Source: a virus
DNA length: 24,322 nucleotides
Virus record (IMG/VR): IMGVR_UViG_3300044766_000040
Span: 1 to 24,322 of that record
Strand: one strand, 5' to 3'
In this document: positions 6,450 through 13,865 of the stretch, in pieces
Layout: each line of letters starts with the position of its first letter
Position numbering within the stretch: the stretch's first letter is position 1
The notes under the pieces: generated by a model
Told to the model about the DNA's origin: nothing
Database searches by the model: none
What the model saw: the letters and a program-made list of their open reading frames with translations, nothing else
Program-made: the position numbers and the translations under genes

Positions 6450-7646
6450 TTAGCTGGTCGGCGCGGTCACTCCGATCCCGAAGACGGCCTCGGGCGTGCC
6501 ATCGTTCTTGAAGCGGCGCGAGGTCTCCCACGTCAGCTGACCGGCCCGGGGCTGCGTCGGGTCAAACTGCTCCGGCACGTCCCGGAGGGCCGCGTTGAAG
6601 AAGCGGGCGTAAACGTCGAGCCCCGCCCCGCTGATCAGGAAGTCGGCCGCCGTCCGCTCAACGCCCCGGCCGGAGCCCACGCCCTGCAAGTCAAGAAACT
6701 CGCTAAGCTGATCCTCGCTCATCCCGGCCGGCGATCCCGTGATGGTCGTGGTGAGGCTGGTGATCTTGCGGGAGAGAATCCCGAGGCTGTCCGTCTCATA
6801 CGGCGCGAGCCCTAGGTTGAAGCGCGCATTGACCGGGCCGCGCGTGGTGAAGGAGTTGAACGGTGAAACGAGGCCCCACGCGCAGGTGTAGGCCTCGGTC
6901 TTAATGAGCGCCGGGTTGGGACCGGCGTAGCTGTAGGGCGCATAGTCTACAGAGAAGAGGCTCCCGACATCAGCCCAGGCCGCTCCGTTCTTCCGGAAGC
7001 ACTCAAACGTGATCCCGCCCATCAGCGTCTCAATCGCGCTGAAGCGGAGCTCGGGCATGCCCGTCACGGCCGCGACCGGAAAGGTGATGCGGTTGCCCTG
7101 CAGCGTATGGACGATGAGCGGCTCCTGCTCGACGAGCTGGCTGACGCCCGTTCCCTGCGTTCCGAGCGCGATCAGGCTGGCGTTCGCAATCGCATCGGCG
7201 GCCGTCGTGTGGAAGCTGATATGGCCCGAGTCTGGCGCTCCGATGTAGTAGAGCGTGCCGGCGACGATCCCGCTGGGGAGCGTACCGAGCGTCCCAACCA
7301 TGGCGGGCGTGCCGGCGACGATCCCGTGCGCGGTAATCGCGATCTTGTTGGTGCCCGTATTGGCGTCCGAATAGAGCCATGACGTGACTGGGGTGACGAG
7401 CTGGCCAATTCGGGGATTGGTCCACGGCCAGAGGATCGCCGCGAGCGCGGCGCTGAACTCGCCGACCGGGGCGAAGGTGATCTGGACGGAGGGCTGGCGG
7501 GCGCGCTGCCCGATTGGCCCGTAGGCCGCGCTCGGGATGGAGAGCGTGTCCTGCGTGAACTTGACGCCGAGCGTGGCGGCGGAGTGGAAGCGCTGGCCCT
7601 TGTAAAACACGGTCGCAGGGCCTTCAAGGATTTGGGCAAGGTTCAT
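6450..7646 (-). CDS. Putative major tail (tube) protein with inserted FCCH-like domain
   Basis: A 398-residue protein in the place where tail tube genes lie. The N-terminal part (GPATVFYKGQRFHSAATLGV, then RQPSVQITFAP) and the C-terminal half (LRFSAIETLMGGITFECFRK, ARFNLGLAPYE, GQLTWETSRRF) are β-rich and suit a tube fold. From about 93 to 173 there is a separate module with TNKIAITAHGIVAGTPAMVG, TLPSGIVAGTLYYIG and HISFHTTAADAIANA. This is the pattern of the FCCH-like domain often found inserted in phage tail proteins. The start has an A-rich leader with CCTCC rather than a Shine-Dalgarno site. It is followed at seven bases by a pair of paralogous genes. I cannot exclude a different tail component. 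Confidence 0.65.
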   Translation of the reverse strand: MNLAQILEGPATVFYKGQRFHSAATLGVKFTQDTLSIPSAAYGPIGQRARQPSVQITFAPVGEFSAALAAILWPWTNPRIGQLVTPVTSWLYSDANTGTNKIAITAHGIVAGTPAMVGTLGTLPSGIVAGTLYYIGAPDSGHISFHTTAADAIANASLIALGTQGTGVSQLVEQEPLIVHTLQGNRITFPVAAVTGMPELRFSAIETLMGGITFECFRKNGAAWADVGSLFSVDYAPYSYAGPNPALIKTEAYTCAWGLVSPFNSFTTRGPVNARFNLGLAPYETDSLGILSRKITSLTTTITGSPAGMSEDQLSEFLDLQGVGSGRGVERTAADFLISGAGLDVYARFFNAALRDVPEQFDPTQPRAGQLTWETSRRFKNDGTPEAVFGIGVTAPTS

Positions 7647-7688
7647 GGTATTGGAGGATAAACTTGGTTGAGTTTTTAGTTCTGGTGG
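7647..7688 (-). promoter_or_regulatory. A-rich, non-Shine-Dalgarno leader of the tail tube gene
   Basis: This 42-base gap reads on the minus strand as an A/C-rich leader with CCAGAACTAAAAACTC at 7670-7685, nearly the same as CCAGAACAAAAACTC before the capsid gene. Next to the start codon is ATCCTCC, the complement of a Shine-Dalgarno site, rather than the site itself. It probably acts as a start signal for an uncoupled, strongly expressed gene. Confidence 0.4.
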
Positions 7689-8432
7689 TTACGAAGTCGG
7701 TGGGATGGTCGTGATCTCGGCTTCAATGCAATCACTCTGCTGAAGGCCGGTAGCGACGGCGGTGACGCGGAGGAGGCACGGCGAGGAGATGGGAAAGGGT
7801 GCGGCGTAGAGTACCGAGGTCGCCCCACCCGGCACTGGGTAGGATTCGTCGAGCGTGTAGTAGAGGTCCGCTGTGTAGCTTTGGCCGGTCGGCGGAGTGC
7901 AGGCCAGCGTGATCTCCAGCGCGCCCGATATCGCGGCCGAGCTGATCTCCGGCATGGCCACTTTGGTGATCGGCTGGTCCACGCCGAGCCGACGGAAACT
8001 CGTCACCCAGCAGACGCGGCCGGGCTTGACTGTTTCTGGGCGCTGGCCGTCAAAGATGAGGACATTGCCCCGGCCGAGCTGAACGTAGTGCAGGATCTGA
8101 CGGATATACTCGCTGATCTCCTCGGCTGTGTAACCCGCGCCGCCCGCCGGATCGAGCGCAGCCGTCGGCCAGACGATCGTCTGGATGCCGTACCGGACGT
8201 AGTAGCGCGGCCCGGCCGCGTCGCGCGCCTCGGGAGCTAGGTCGGGCATCAGTACGATGATGACCGCGCCCGTCTTCCCACCCTTGGAGTTGAGGGACTC
8301 CAGCGCGCTCTCCACATCGCTCTCAATGACGCCCCGGCGCTGGATGAGGACCTTGATGGCGGCGAAGGCCGGGAACGCCTGAAGGCGTGCTCCGAGGTCT
8401 TCTTGATCTAGTTCGATGGCAGATTTACTCAT
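7689..8432 (-). CDS. Putative tail terminator with C-terminal Ig/CHB_HEX-like domain
   Basis: A 247-residue protein. Residues 1-165 are α/β (LGARLQAFPAFAAIKVLIQR, TGAVIIVLMPDL, YYVRYGIQTIVWPT, GYTAEEISEYIRQILHYVQL), a pattern compatible with tail terminator or completion proteins. The position between the G-like protein and the putative tail tube supports that. The C-terminal 75 residues look like a β-sandwich: ALEITLACTPPTG, ADLYYTLDESYPVPGG and SVLYAAPFPISSPCLLRVTA match the chitobiase/hexosaminidase C-terminal (CHB_HEX_C_1-like) pattern of surface proteins. Such added domains often decorate tails. ATGA overlap couples it to the gene above; a 42-base A-rich leader follows before the tail tube gene. 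Confidence 0.6.
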   Translation of the reverse strand: MSKSAIELDQEDLGARLQAFPAFAAIKVLIQRRGVIESDVESALESLNSKGGKTGAVIIVLMPDLAPEARDAAGPRYYVRYGIQTIVWPTAALDPAGGAGYTAEEISEYIRQILHYVQLGRGNVLIFDGQRPETVKPGRVCWVTSFRRLGVDQPITKVAMPEISSAAISGALEITLACTPPTGQSYTADLYYTLDESYPVPGGATSVLYAAPFPISSPCLLRVTAVATGLQQSDCIEAEITTIPPTS

Positions 8433-9157
8433 GTGGATTCATCTTGTTGGTCGAGGCTGTTGACGTAGTCGCGATCTTCGAGGCTGGTGAGGTAGTTCTC
8501 CATGGACTCCCGGATCACGTCGCTGAACTCGTCTTCGTCTGGGATCACGGTGGGGTCCGGGCGGATTGTAGCCTCCTTGACGAGCCAGAACATGACGCGC
8601 TCCAGCGAGGCCGTGCGCTTGTCCAAGAAGCTCAGTGTGGTGGCGCGCTTGAGCAGCGCGAGGTTCTCCGCCTTGGAAGCGCCCCGGCGCTCCGGGTTTT
8701 CGCGCTCCTTGAGGGCGAGGGCGAACGGCCCTTTGCGGCCCCATAGGACTTCGAGCGACGCGCCAAACTCGCTCGCGCGCTTCCCGTACGCCTCGGCGCA
8801 CGCCGGGATCGTCAGGTAGCGCGTCGGCTTCGCCCCCGCCGAGCTCGTGCTCGCGCCGGGCACAACCGTGCCGCCGTAATAGTGGAGGCTCATCCCGACT
8901 TGGTGAATCGTCACAACGGCGCTGTCCTCATCGGCGGAGAAGGACGTGCTGTGCGCTGCTGCTCCGTAGTAGTTGGACTTGGTCGCACCGAAGGCGTTCT
9001 GCGTCGAGAGGTTCTTTTCAATCAAGTGCGTCCTAACGGCGTTGCGCGCCGCGCGGCCGAGGACTTGGTTGAGGCGCGATGCCCCGAGCCGCTCCTCTAG
9101 CTGTGCCATGGTGATGGAGCCGGGATCCGGGCTCATCTCACATTCGAGATTGATCAT
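8429..9157 (-). CDS. Virion morphogenesis/tail completion protein, Mu G/P2 gpS-like
   Basis: A 242-residue protein of the Phage_tail_S (virion morphogenesis) family, needed for joining or finishing tails. The N-terminal helix region (QLEERLGASRLNQVLGRAAR) is followed by a β part with VVTIHQVGMSLHYYGGTVVP (81-100) and, after a short loop, PTRYLTIPACAEAYGKRASE (111-130). The GG-x-I/V-P followed by LTIP pattern is the family signature. The C-terminal third contains AKENLALLKRAT-type helices and an acidic tail and is not characteristic. The start at 9157 overlaps the minor head stop as ATGA; an internal ATG eight codons in is possible. The stop overlaps the next start as ATGA. Confidence 0.8.
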   Translation of the reverse strand: MINLECEMSPDPGSITMAQLEERLGASRLNQVLGRAARNAVRTHLIEKNLSTQNAFGATKSNYYGAAAHSTSFSADEDSAVVTIHQVGMSLHYYGGTVVPGASTSSAGAKPTRYLTIPACAEAYGKRASEFGASLEVLWGRKGPFALALKERENPERRGASKAENLALLKRATTLSFLDKRTASLERVMFWLVKEATIRPDPTVIPDEDEFSDVIRESMENYLTSLEDRDYVNSLDQQDEST

Positions 9158-9948
9158 GGCGCGCCTCCTCCCGTAAATGACAAAACGCCCTTCTTGAACA
9201 CCGCCCTACCGTGAAGGAAGTCAACAATGGCGTTCCTCAGTACGCCGTCCCGGATGCCGAGATCCGCCTGAAGATCCTCGTTGAGCCCCCGGTCCTGCGG
9301 CTCGACGCGATCGTTGGCGTCGAGGAGGCCGAGCCGCTCCGCCTCGCCCCGCTCCACGTCCGCGACATCCATGCCGCTGTTAAAAGCGAAGGGCGGGTAG
9401 GGATTCCCGAGCCCGTCATCAAACAGGTCCTGATCGCCGAGCTTGTCCCAGATCCCGTCATCCTTCCGGGCTACCATCCGGTCCCCTTCGAGTAGCTCTC
9501 CTCCAGCTGTCTCCCAGCGGTCCGGCCAGTCACGGGGCACCTTCTTTGCGTCCACGCGCACGAGCTCCTGAGCCGGCCACGCATCTAGGATGTCCTCCTG
9601 CTGCCCCTGAGTGAAGCTCCCATAGCCCTCGGCCATCTGGAGGTTGGTGTCGAGAATCAGGTTCAGCCGTGCGTCGCTGAGATCGGGCGCGCCGAGCTCG
9701 TCGATGATCTTCTTGAGCCGCGCGCGCTCGGCGTCCCGCGTGGTCCCTCCCGCGAGCATGTCGTCAATGGCCTCGCTGATCTTGCCGAGCTCGTCGGCCC
9801 GGGTGACGGCCGAGGAGAAAAAGCACCGCTCCCGGATCTCGGCGGGCAGCGCCCGCAACAGCTTGCTTCTCAGCTCGGTCGGCAGAAGCATCTTGGCCAG
9901 CCGGCTCTCCACAGCTTCGTTGAACGGCATTGGCTCGTCGAATATCAT
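9154..9948 (-). CDS. Minor head protein, Mu F/SPP1 gp7-like
   Basis: A 264-residue protein of the phage head morphogenesis group (PF04233-like). After a helical N-terminal half, LNLILDTNLQMAEGYG (95-110) matches the conserved Asn-containing helix. WETAGGELLEGDRMVARKDD (145-164) replaces the usual RPxHxxLHG block. NPYPPFAFNSGMDV (182-195) is the typical closing motif, in the PPFxxNSGM form that lacks the Cys-Arg-Cys of other members. Family members are minor virion proteins, some injected with DNA. In Mu this gene directly follows the portal gene; here it lies after capsid, adaptor and four carbohydrate-enzyme genes. It overlaps both neighbours as ATGA. Confidence 0.78.
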   Translation of the reverse strand: MIFDEPMPFNEAVESRLAKMLLPTELRSKLLRALPAEIRERCFFSSAVTRADELGKISEAIDDMLAGGTTRDAERARLKKIIDELGAPDLSDARLNLILDTNLQMAEGYGSFTQGQQEDILDAWPAQELVRVDAKKVPRDWPDRWETAGGELLEGDRMVARKDDGIWDKLGDQDLFDDGLGNPYPPFAFNSGMDVADVERGEAERLGLLDANDRVEPQDRGLNEDLQADLGIRDGVLRNAIVDFLHGRAVFKKGVLSFTGGGAP

Positions 9949-11552
9949 GGCGCGGTGACGGCCTCGGGGAATCCTTCCCGCGTGACCTTAAAGTGAGTGA
10001 CCGGCGTGACGAGGCCCTTGAAGGCCGCCACCCGGGGGTTCATCAGTCGGAGCTGGGGCGCAGCATCTATCCTCATCGGCAAGTAGTCCTCCCGATCGCC
10101 GCGCCACGTCGGCGCGATGAGTTCGCCATTGACGCGAAGCGTATTGAAGACGGCGCGTGTGAATCGGCGCGGGATCCCGAGGCGCTCCAGATGCCTCCGG
10201 AGGATGCCCTCGGGGTTGCGGCTGTCGGGGCGGGTGAGGGGCTTGGGCTGCGCGAAATACTGATAGACCGTTGTGCCAAGCTTGAAGTACTGCTCCATCA
10301 GTAGCGACGGACCGAAGGCAAAGCGATCGTTGATGCCGTTCCAGTTGTCGTGGCTCGGCGCATAGATCCCGTCGGGTGTGAGCGTCGAGAGCGCCTCCAT
10401 CGGCCGGACCACCTGAAGATCCGGGCGGCAGCGGATCACCCAATCATAGCAAAGATTCCCCTGCGCTTCTTCGGCCAGCCTTACGAGTGAGCCGACTACG
10501 AGATAGCCCTGCCACTGCTGCCAGATCATCTGCTCTGACTCAGCGCGGTTGCCCGGGTAGAAGATCGGGAGGCCCTTGATCTCGGGGTTGCGCTGCGGAT
10601 GGAGAATGGCCACCGAGGTCCACGGCCACATCTCCGCCCACGCCACGTCCTCCCGCCAGAGCGCTCCAAACCAGTCTACCTGAGCTCCCGGGCCTGCGGC
10701 TGCCTTGAACATCGCGTCGAGCCCGGCGGCGTTCTTGGCGAAACTCCTGATTTGCCCTGAGACGGCCACGGCGACGCGGAGGCGGGCCGCCGGCTTAATC
10801 ACCAGCTCTAGGCGCTCCCTGATGTCGGCTCGCGCCTGATGCTCGAATGCAGCCGCCTCCTGATAGTCACCCCAGTGCTTCGCGATGTTATCTGCTGAGA
10901 GCCGAGATCGCTGCACGCGCAATTGTTCGACGATTGCGCCAGTCGGTCCGATCCACTTAAAGTGAAGCAGGTAGGCCGTCGGGTTGCTAAACGGCCGCTC
11001 AACAATCGAGGGTAGCCGCGTCCCGTCCACCAGCACGGTCTTGCTGTCATGCGCGCCAACGTTGAAGCCGGTCTCACGGACCAGCGACGGCCGGAAGAAG
11101 ACGGGCTTGCCATAGCCCCAGAGCGAGTCGTAGCGCGCGCCGTGCCGGATCTCGTCATAGATCTGTCCCGGGCCGGTTGGAAAGGTCTCGCTCAGCATGT
11201 TCCAGCCGTAGGGCCGCACCATAGCGAGCCCCTGCGCCTCGTAGGCGGCGATCGTCGCCTCGACGCCGGCCGGGAAGTAGAGCAGCTCATCCGCGTCTAA
11301 CATCCCCACCCAGTCGGCGTCAGATCCCTTCCAGCAAGAGTTCTTGAGCTCAAGCGCCATCTGATCGTTCAGGCGATCACCTGTGTCCCAGTCCACGACC
11401 TCGGCCCCCATCGCCCGAGCGATTTCTCGGGTTCGGTCCGTGCTTCGGCCGTCATAGACCCGGATGCGCCGGGCGAACGTCTGGTAGTGACGGATCGCGT
11501 AGGCGATGATCCGCTCCTCGTTGTAGGCGAGAATGACAATGTCGATCTTCAT
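9945..11552 (-). CDS. Two-domain glycosyltransferase (GT2-like plus second GT-like domain)
   Basis: A 535-residue fusion. Residues 1-250 form a GT-2-like domain: DIVILAYNEE (4-13), then IRVYDGRSTDRT (30-41), where most family members have D-N/D-G-S, and WVGMLDADELLYF (81-93) with D86/D88 as the DxD pair. H198 in LLHFKW lies near its end. Residues about 258-535 form a second domain beginning RVAVAVSGQIRSF (259-271), with YDWVIRCRPDLQ (369-380) and APSHDNWNGINDRFAFG (398-414). That pattern is known from uncharacterised glycosyltransferase-like proteins in polysaccharide loci. A longer frame runs up to 12161, but the ATG at 11552 overlaps the upstream stop as ATGA and begins the conserved domain. 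It is coupled by ATGA to the minor head gene. Substrates are unknown. Confidence 0.8.
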   Translation of the reverse strand: MKIDIVILAYNEERIIAYAIRHYQTFARRIRVYDGRSTDRTREIARAMGAEVVDWDTGDRLNDQMALELKNSCWKGSDADWVGMLDADELLYFPAGVEATIAAYEAQGLAMVRPYGWNMLSETFPTGPGQIYDEIRHGARYDSLWGYGKPVFFRPSLVRETGFNVGAHDSKTVLVDGTRLPSIVERPFSNPTAYLLHFKWIGPTGAIVEQLRVQRSRLSADNIAKHWGDYQEAAAFEHQARADIRERLELVIKPAARLRVAVAVSGQIRSFAKNAAGLDAMFKAAAGPGAQVDWFGALWREDVAWAEMWPWTSVAILHPQRNPEIKGLPIFYPGNRAESEQMIWQQWQGYLVVGSLVRLAEEAQGNLCYDWVIRCRPDLQVVRPMEALSTLTPDGIYAPSHDNWNGINDRFAFGPSLLMEQYFKLGTTVYQYFAQPKPLTRPDSRNPEGILRRHLERLGIPRRFTRAVFNTLRVNGELIAPTWRGDREDYLPMRIDAAPQLRLMNPRVAAFKGLVTPVTHFKVTREGFPEAVTAP

Positions 11553-12070
11553 GAGAACGCCTGAGTGCGGTCGGGTCTCATCCCGTTCAAATGGAGGCAG
11601 CCGGCGAAGTCGGCGCGCCCGAGGCTGGCCACCCGATTGGAGGCGACGGTCGCGGTGAGGTGCGTATGGTCGATGCCCCGGAAGGCCCCGACGCGCTCGG
11701 CCCAATGCTTGAGAAAGGTGCGCGCGCCCTCTGTGTCCGCGATGAACATGCACTGCGCCGCGATCCGGTTTTTGTGCGTCTTCACGGGATTCTCCGCGAG
11801 CGCCACGTCCCACGTCCCGGCCGGTAGGAGCGGCGCGCGGAGGAGGAGCGTGTCGATGTCGAGGTAACAGAGTGGGCCCTTGAGCCGCCCCCGGAGCGCG
11901 AGCAGGGCGCGGGGCTTCTGACCGGTATTCTCGGCCCAGTCGTTGACGCTTGTCATTTCCTCGACCGAGCACGGGATACCGATTGAGTCGGCTTGGGCGT
12001 AGAAGCGCTGCATGCAGTCGCGGTATTCCGGAGTGCAGAAACCGACGATGGTGTAGGGTGGGGGACTCAC
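11549..12070 (-). CDS. Small GT-A-like glycosyltransferase
   Basis: A 173-residue protein that looks like a compact GT-A-fold transferase. It starts with a β-strand (YTIVGFCTPEY) followed by a helix. The key motif is GPLCYLDIDTLLL (65-77), with D71 and D73 forming a DxD metal/nucleotide-sugar site. AAQCMFIADTEGARTFLKHW (104-123) and CLHLNGMRP (158-166) match the order of acceptor-side and late metal-binding elements in such enzymes. It starts at GTG (12070), giving a GTGA overlap with the methyltransferase, and its stop overlaps the next start as ATGA. It is short for a glycosyltransferase, so it may be a minimal catalytic domain that works with its neighbour. Confidence 0.7.
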   Translation of the reverse strand: MSPPPYTIVGFCTPEYRDCMQRFYAQADSIGIPCSVEEMTSVNDWAENTGQKPRALLALRGRLKGPLCYLDIDTLLLRAPLLPAGTWDVALAENPVKTHKNRIAAQCMFIADTEGARTFLKHWAERVGAFRGIDHTHLTATVASNRVASLGRADFAGCLHLNGMRPDRTQAFS

Positions 12071-12780
12071 GGGAGATGCTTCCGGTTGCGGAGGGCGTCG
12101 AGGGCCTCCTGCGCGCGCGGGCCGCGCGTGTGATCATACCATTGTTCAAAATCTCGGTCATCCTCCTTTGTCTTCACCAGCGCCGCGAGGCGCGTTGGCG
12201 GGCAGGCAATCAGGTCATAGTGGAGATGCGCCATTGCATGGGCGACCACGCTCTGCACCGCCGGAAACTGAAAGTCATCAAAGACCACGACGCCGCCCAC
12301 GTCCAGCATCCGGTCGATGAAATAGAAGTCCACAAACGTCGGGTCCATACGGTGGTCGCCGTCGATGAAGGCGAACTGGATGCGGTGCCCATCGTGCGCG
12401 AGGTGCGCCAGAGCCCAGTCGGAGCGCTCCTGGCGGAAGTCTACGAGGTTCCGGAGCCCGTAGCGATCGAGCGATTGAAGCCCGACACCGTGGTAGGTAT
12501 GGGGTCCTCCGGGGAGATCCTGATGCGGGTCGAGGATCGTGGCCCGCGCCCCGTTCTCGTTGTCCCGGAGCGCCGCGCAGATCGCTGTCGAAGAGCCGCC
12601 CCACGCCAACCCAACCTCCACTGTCCGGTGTGGTTTCAGGGCGCGCACTGTCTTGTAGAGGTACTCGGCCGCCACGCGGGTGACCGAATACTCGCGCACG
12701 ATCGTAACCGTGGTGCCGCGTGCTGCCAGCTTCACGTTGGAGCTGTAAAAATCGTCGAGGAGCTGGTCGATGGACATCAT
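12067..12780 (-). CDS. Class I SAM-dependent methyltransferase (Methyltransf_24-like)
   Basis: A 237-residue methyltransferase. Motif I is RTVEVGLAWGGSST (52-65), the glycine-rich loop for S-adenosylmethionine. RATILDPHQDLPGG (79-92) holds the acidic end of strand 2, FAFIDGDHRMD (137-146) is the motif IV region, and GGVVVFDDF (162-170) follows. This order is typical of the Methyltransf_24 group, which includes sugar O-methyltransferases and cephalosporin-hydroxylase-like proteins; the HxxxxD arrangement suggests possible metal dependence. The ATG at 12780 was chosen because it overlaps the upstream stop as ATGA. The following gene starts at a GTG overlapping this stop. Sitting between glycosyltransferases, the simplest reading is methylation of a sugar residue; a protein or small-molecule substrate is possible. 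Confidence 0.82.
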   Translation of the reverse strand: MMSIDQLLDDFYSSNVKLAARGTTVTIVREYSVTRVAAEYLYKTVRALKPHRTVEVGLAWGGSSTAICAALRDNENGARATILDPHQDLPGGPHTYHGVGLQSLDRYGLRNLVDFRQERSDWALAHLAHDGHRIQFAFIDGDHRMDPTFVDFYFIDRMLDVGGVVVFDDFQFPAVQSVVAHAMAHLHYDLIACPPTRLAALVKTKEDDRDFEQWYDHTRGPRAQEALDALRNRKHLP

Positions 12781-13859
12781 GAGGTGGTTTGGGCGGGCGG
12801 GCGGGCCTTGATCATGGCTGCATTCACGATCGCCGCGAGGTTGGGGAGGGAGGAGTGGATGATCCAGTGCAGGGCCGCTCCGTTCTGGATCTCGGGGATG
12901 GTCCACTGCCCGTAGGCCAGCCGGCAAAGGTATTCATGCACGTCCTGAATGCTGACATAGGCGTGCCCGCCGGCCTCCGCCTCCGCGCCCCAGCCGTAAT
13001 CAGCCACTAGGGCATAATGCGCATCCTGATGGCAGTCCACAGCGACGCCTGCCAAGATCGCCTCCACAGCCGAAGTCGAGTTGTACGTCACGGCCACTCG
13101 CGCGTCCGCCAGCGCCGTCGCGAGCGTCTCCACGTTGGAGAGCCGCGTGCGTACGTAGGGGATCGGCTGTAGCCCCAGCGCCATCGCCATCGGGTGCGGC
13201 CGGTAGTGGACCTCGTAGCCTTGGGCCTGCCAATAGCCGGCCCGTTCCGACAGGTAGGCGCTCAGCGCGGCCGAGTTGAGCCCGTGCTGGGAGTCTCCGG
13301 GGAGCTGCCCGAGGATCAACGCGACCTTCTCGCGCGCGGGCGCGGCCGGGGGCGCGAGCGTCACTCCGAGCGCGCTGAGCCGGTCCCCGGGACATGGCAT
13401 CGAAGGGATCGCGCCGACGCGGCCAATGCCGATCTGGTTGTAGCCAGTCGCGTCCTGCGCGTGGGAAGCGCGCTGGATGTAACCGAGATCCGCGATAACC
13501 AGCGGGATTCCGGCTGCCTTCAACACGCCACGGGCCCAACCCTCGACCGGGTGCATGCCGGACGTGAACGCGAGCAAGACGCCGTGCTCGCCGGCCGGCG
13601 CTTTGATCAGGTCCAGCAGCCGGCGACTCTCGCTCTCCGCCAGCGCGAGGGGCTCGCCGCCGAGGGCCTTGACTCCCATGGCGAAGGCCTGCAACCGGAT
13701 CTTGTCGAAGTAGGCCCCCAGCTGGAGCGCCCGCCACGTCGCGCCCCGCTCGCTCGGGTTTAGCGGCGTCGGCCAAGTGAGGCTGCGCCCCACGCTAGCA
13801 GCCGTCATGAAGATCATCGCCGGCCGGGCAGTCGGATCGCGTTGAACGGAGGTGTCCAT
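12777..13859 (-). CDS. GT-B-like glycosyltransferase (capsule-synthesis type)
   Basis: A 360-residue protein that looks like a GT-B glycosyltransferase of the group that includes capsule-polysaccharide and glycerophosphate transferases. The C-terminal half carries VHYRPHPMA (217-225) and ARVAVTYNSTSAVEAILAGV (253-272), the latter a typical nucleotide-sugar binding loop and helix near the end of such enzymes. The N-terminal half contains VLLAFTSGMHPVEGWARG (94-111) and LVIADLGYIQR (120-130). No signal peptide or membrane segment is seen, so it should act in the cytoplasm. It is the first of four carbohydrate-related genes, starts six bases after the adaptor gene, and its stop overlaps the methyltransferase start. 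The donor and acceptor cannot be read from the sequence. A KpsS-like relationship is inferred from motifs only. Confidence 0.7.
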   Translation of the reverse strand: MDTSVQRDPTARPAMIFMTAASVGRSLTWPTPLNPSERGATWRALQLGAYFDKIRLQAFAMGVKALGGEPLALAESESRRLLDLIKAPAGEHGVLLAFTSGMHPVEGWARGVLKAAGIPLVIADLGYIQRASHAQDATGYNQIGIGRVGAIPSMPCPGDRLSALGVTLAPPAAPAREKVALILGQLPGDSQHGLNSAALSAYLSERAGYWQAQGYEVHYRPHPMAMALGLQPIPYVRTRLSNVETLATALADARVAVTYNSTSAVEAILAGVAVDCHQDAHYALVADYGWGAEAEAGGHAYVSIQDVHEYLCRLAYGQWTIPEIQNGAALHWIIHSSLPNLAAIVNAAMIKARPPAQTTS

Positions 13860-13865
13860 GGGAAG

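Noticed and set aside
11553-12161. N-terminal extension of the two-domain glycosyltransferase
   Set aside because: Pro/Arg-rich sequence overlapping the small GT gene in another frame; the ATG at 11552 starts the conserved domain and forms an ATGA overlap.
11950-12915. 321-codon plus-strand open frame
   Set aside because: Opposite the methyltransferase, whose motifs are clear on the minus strand.
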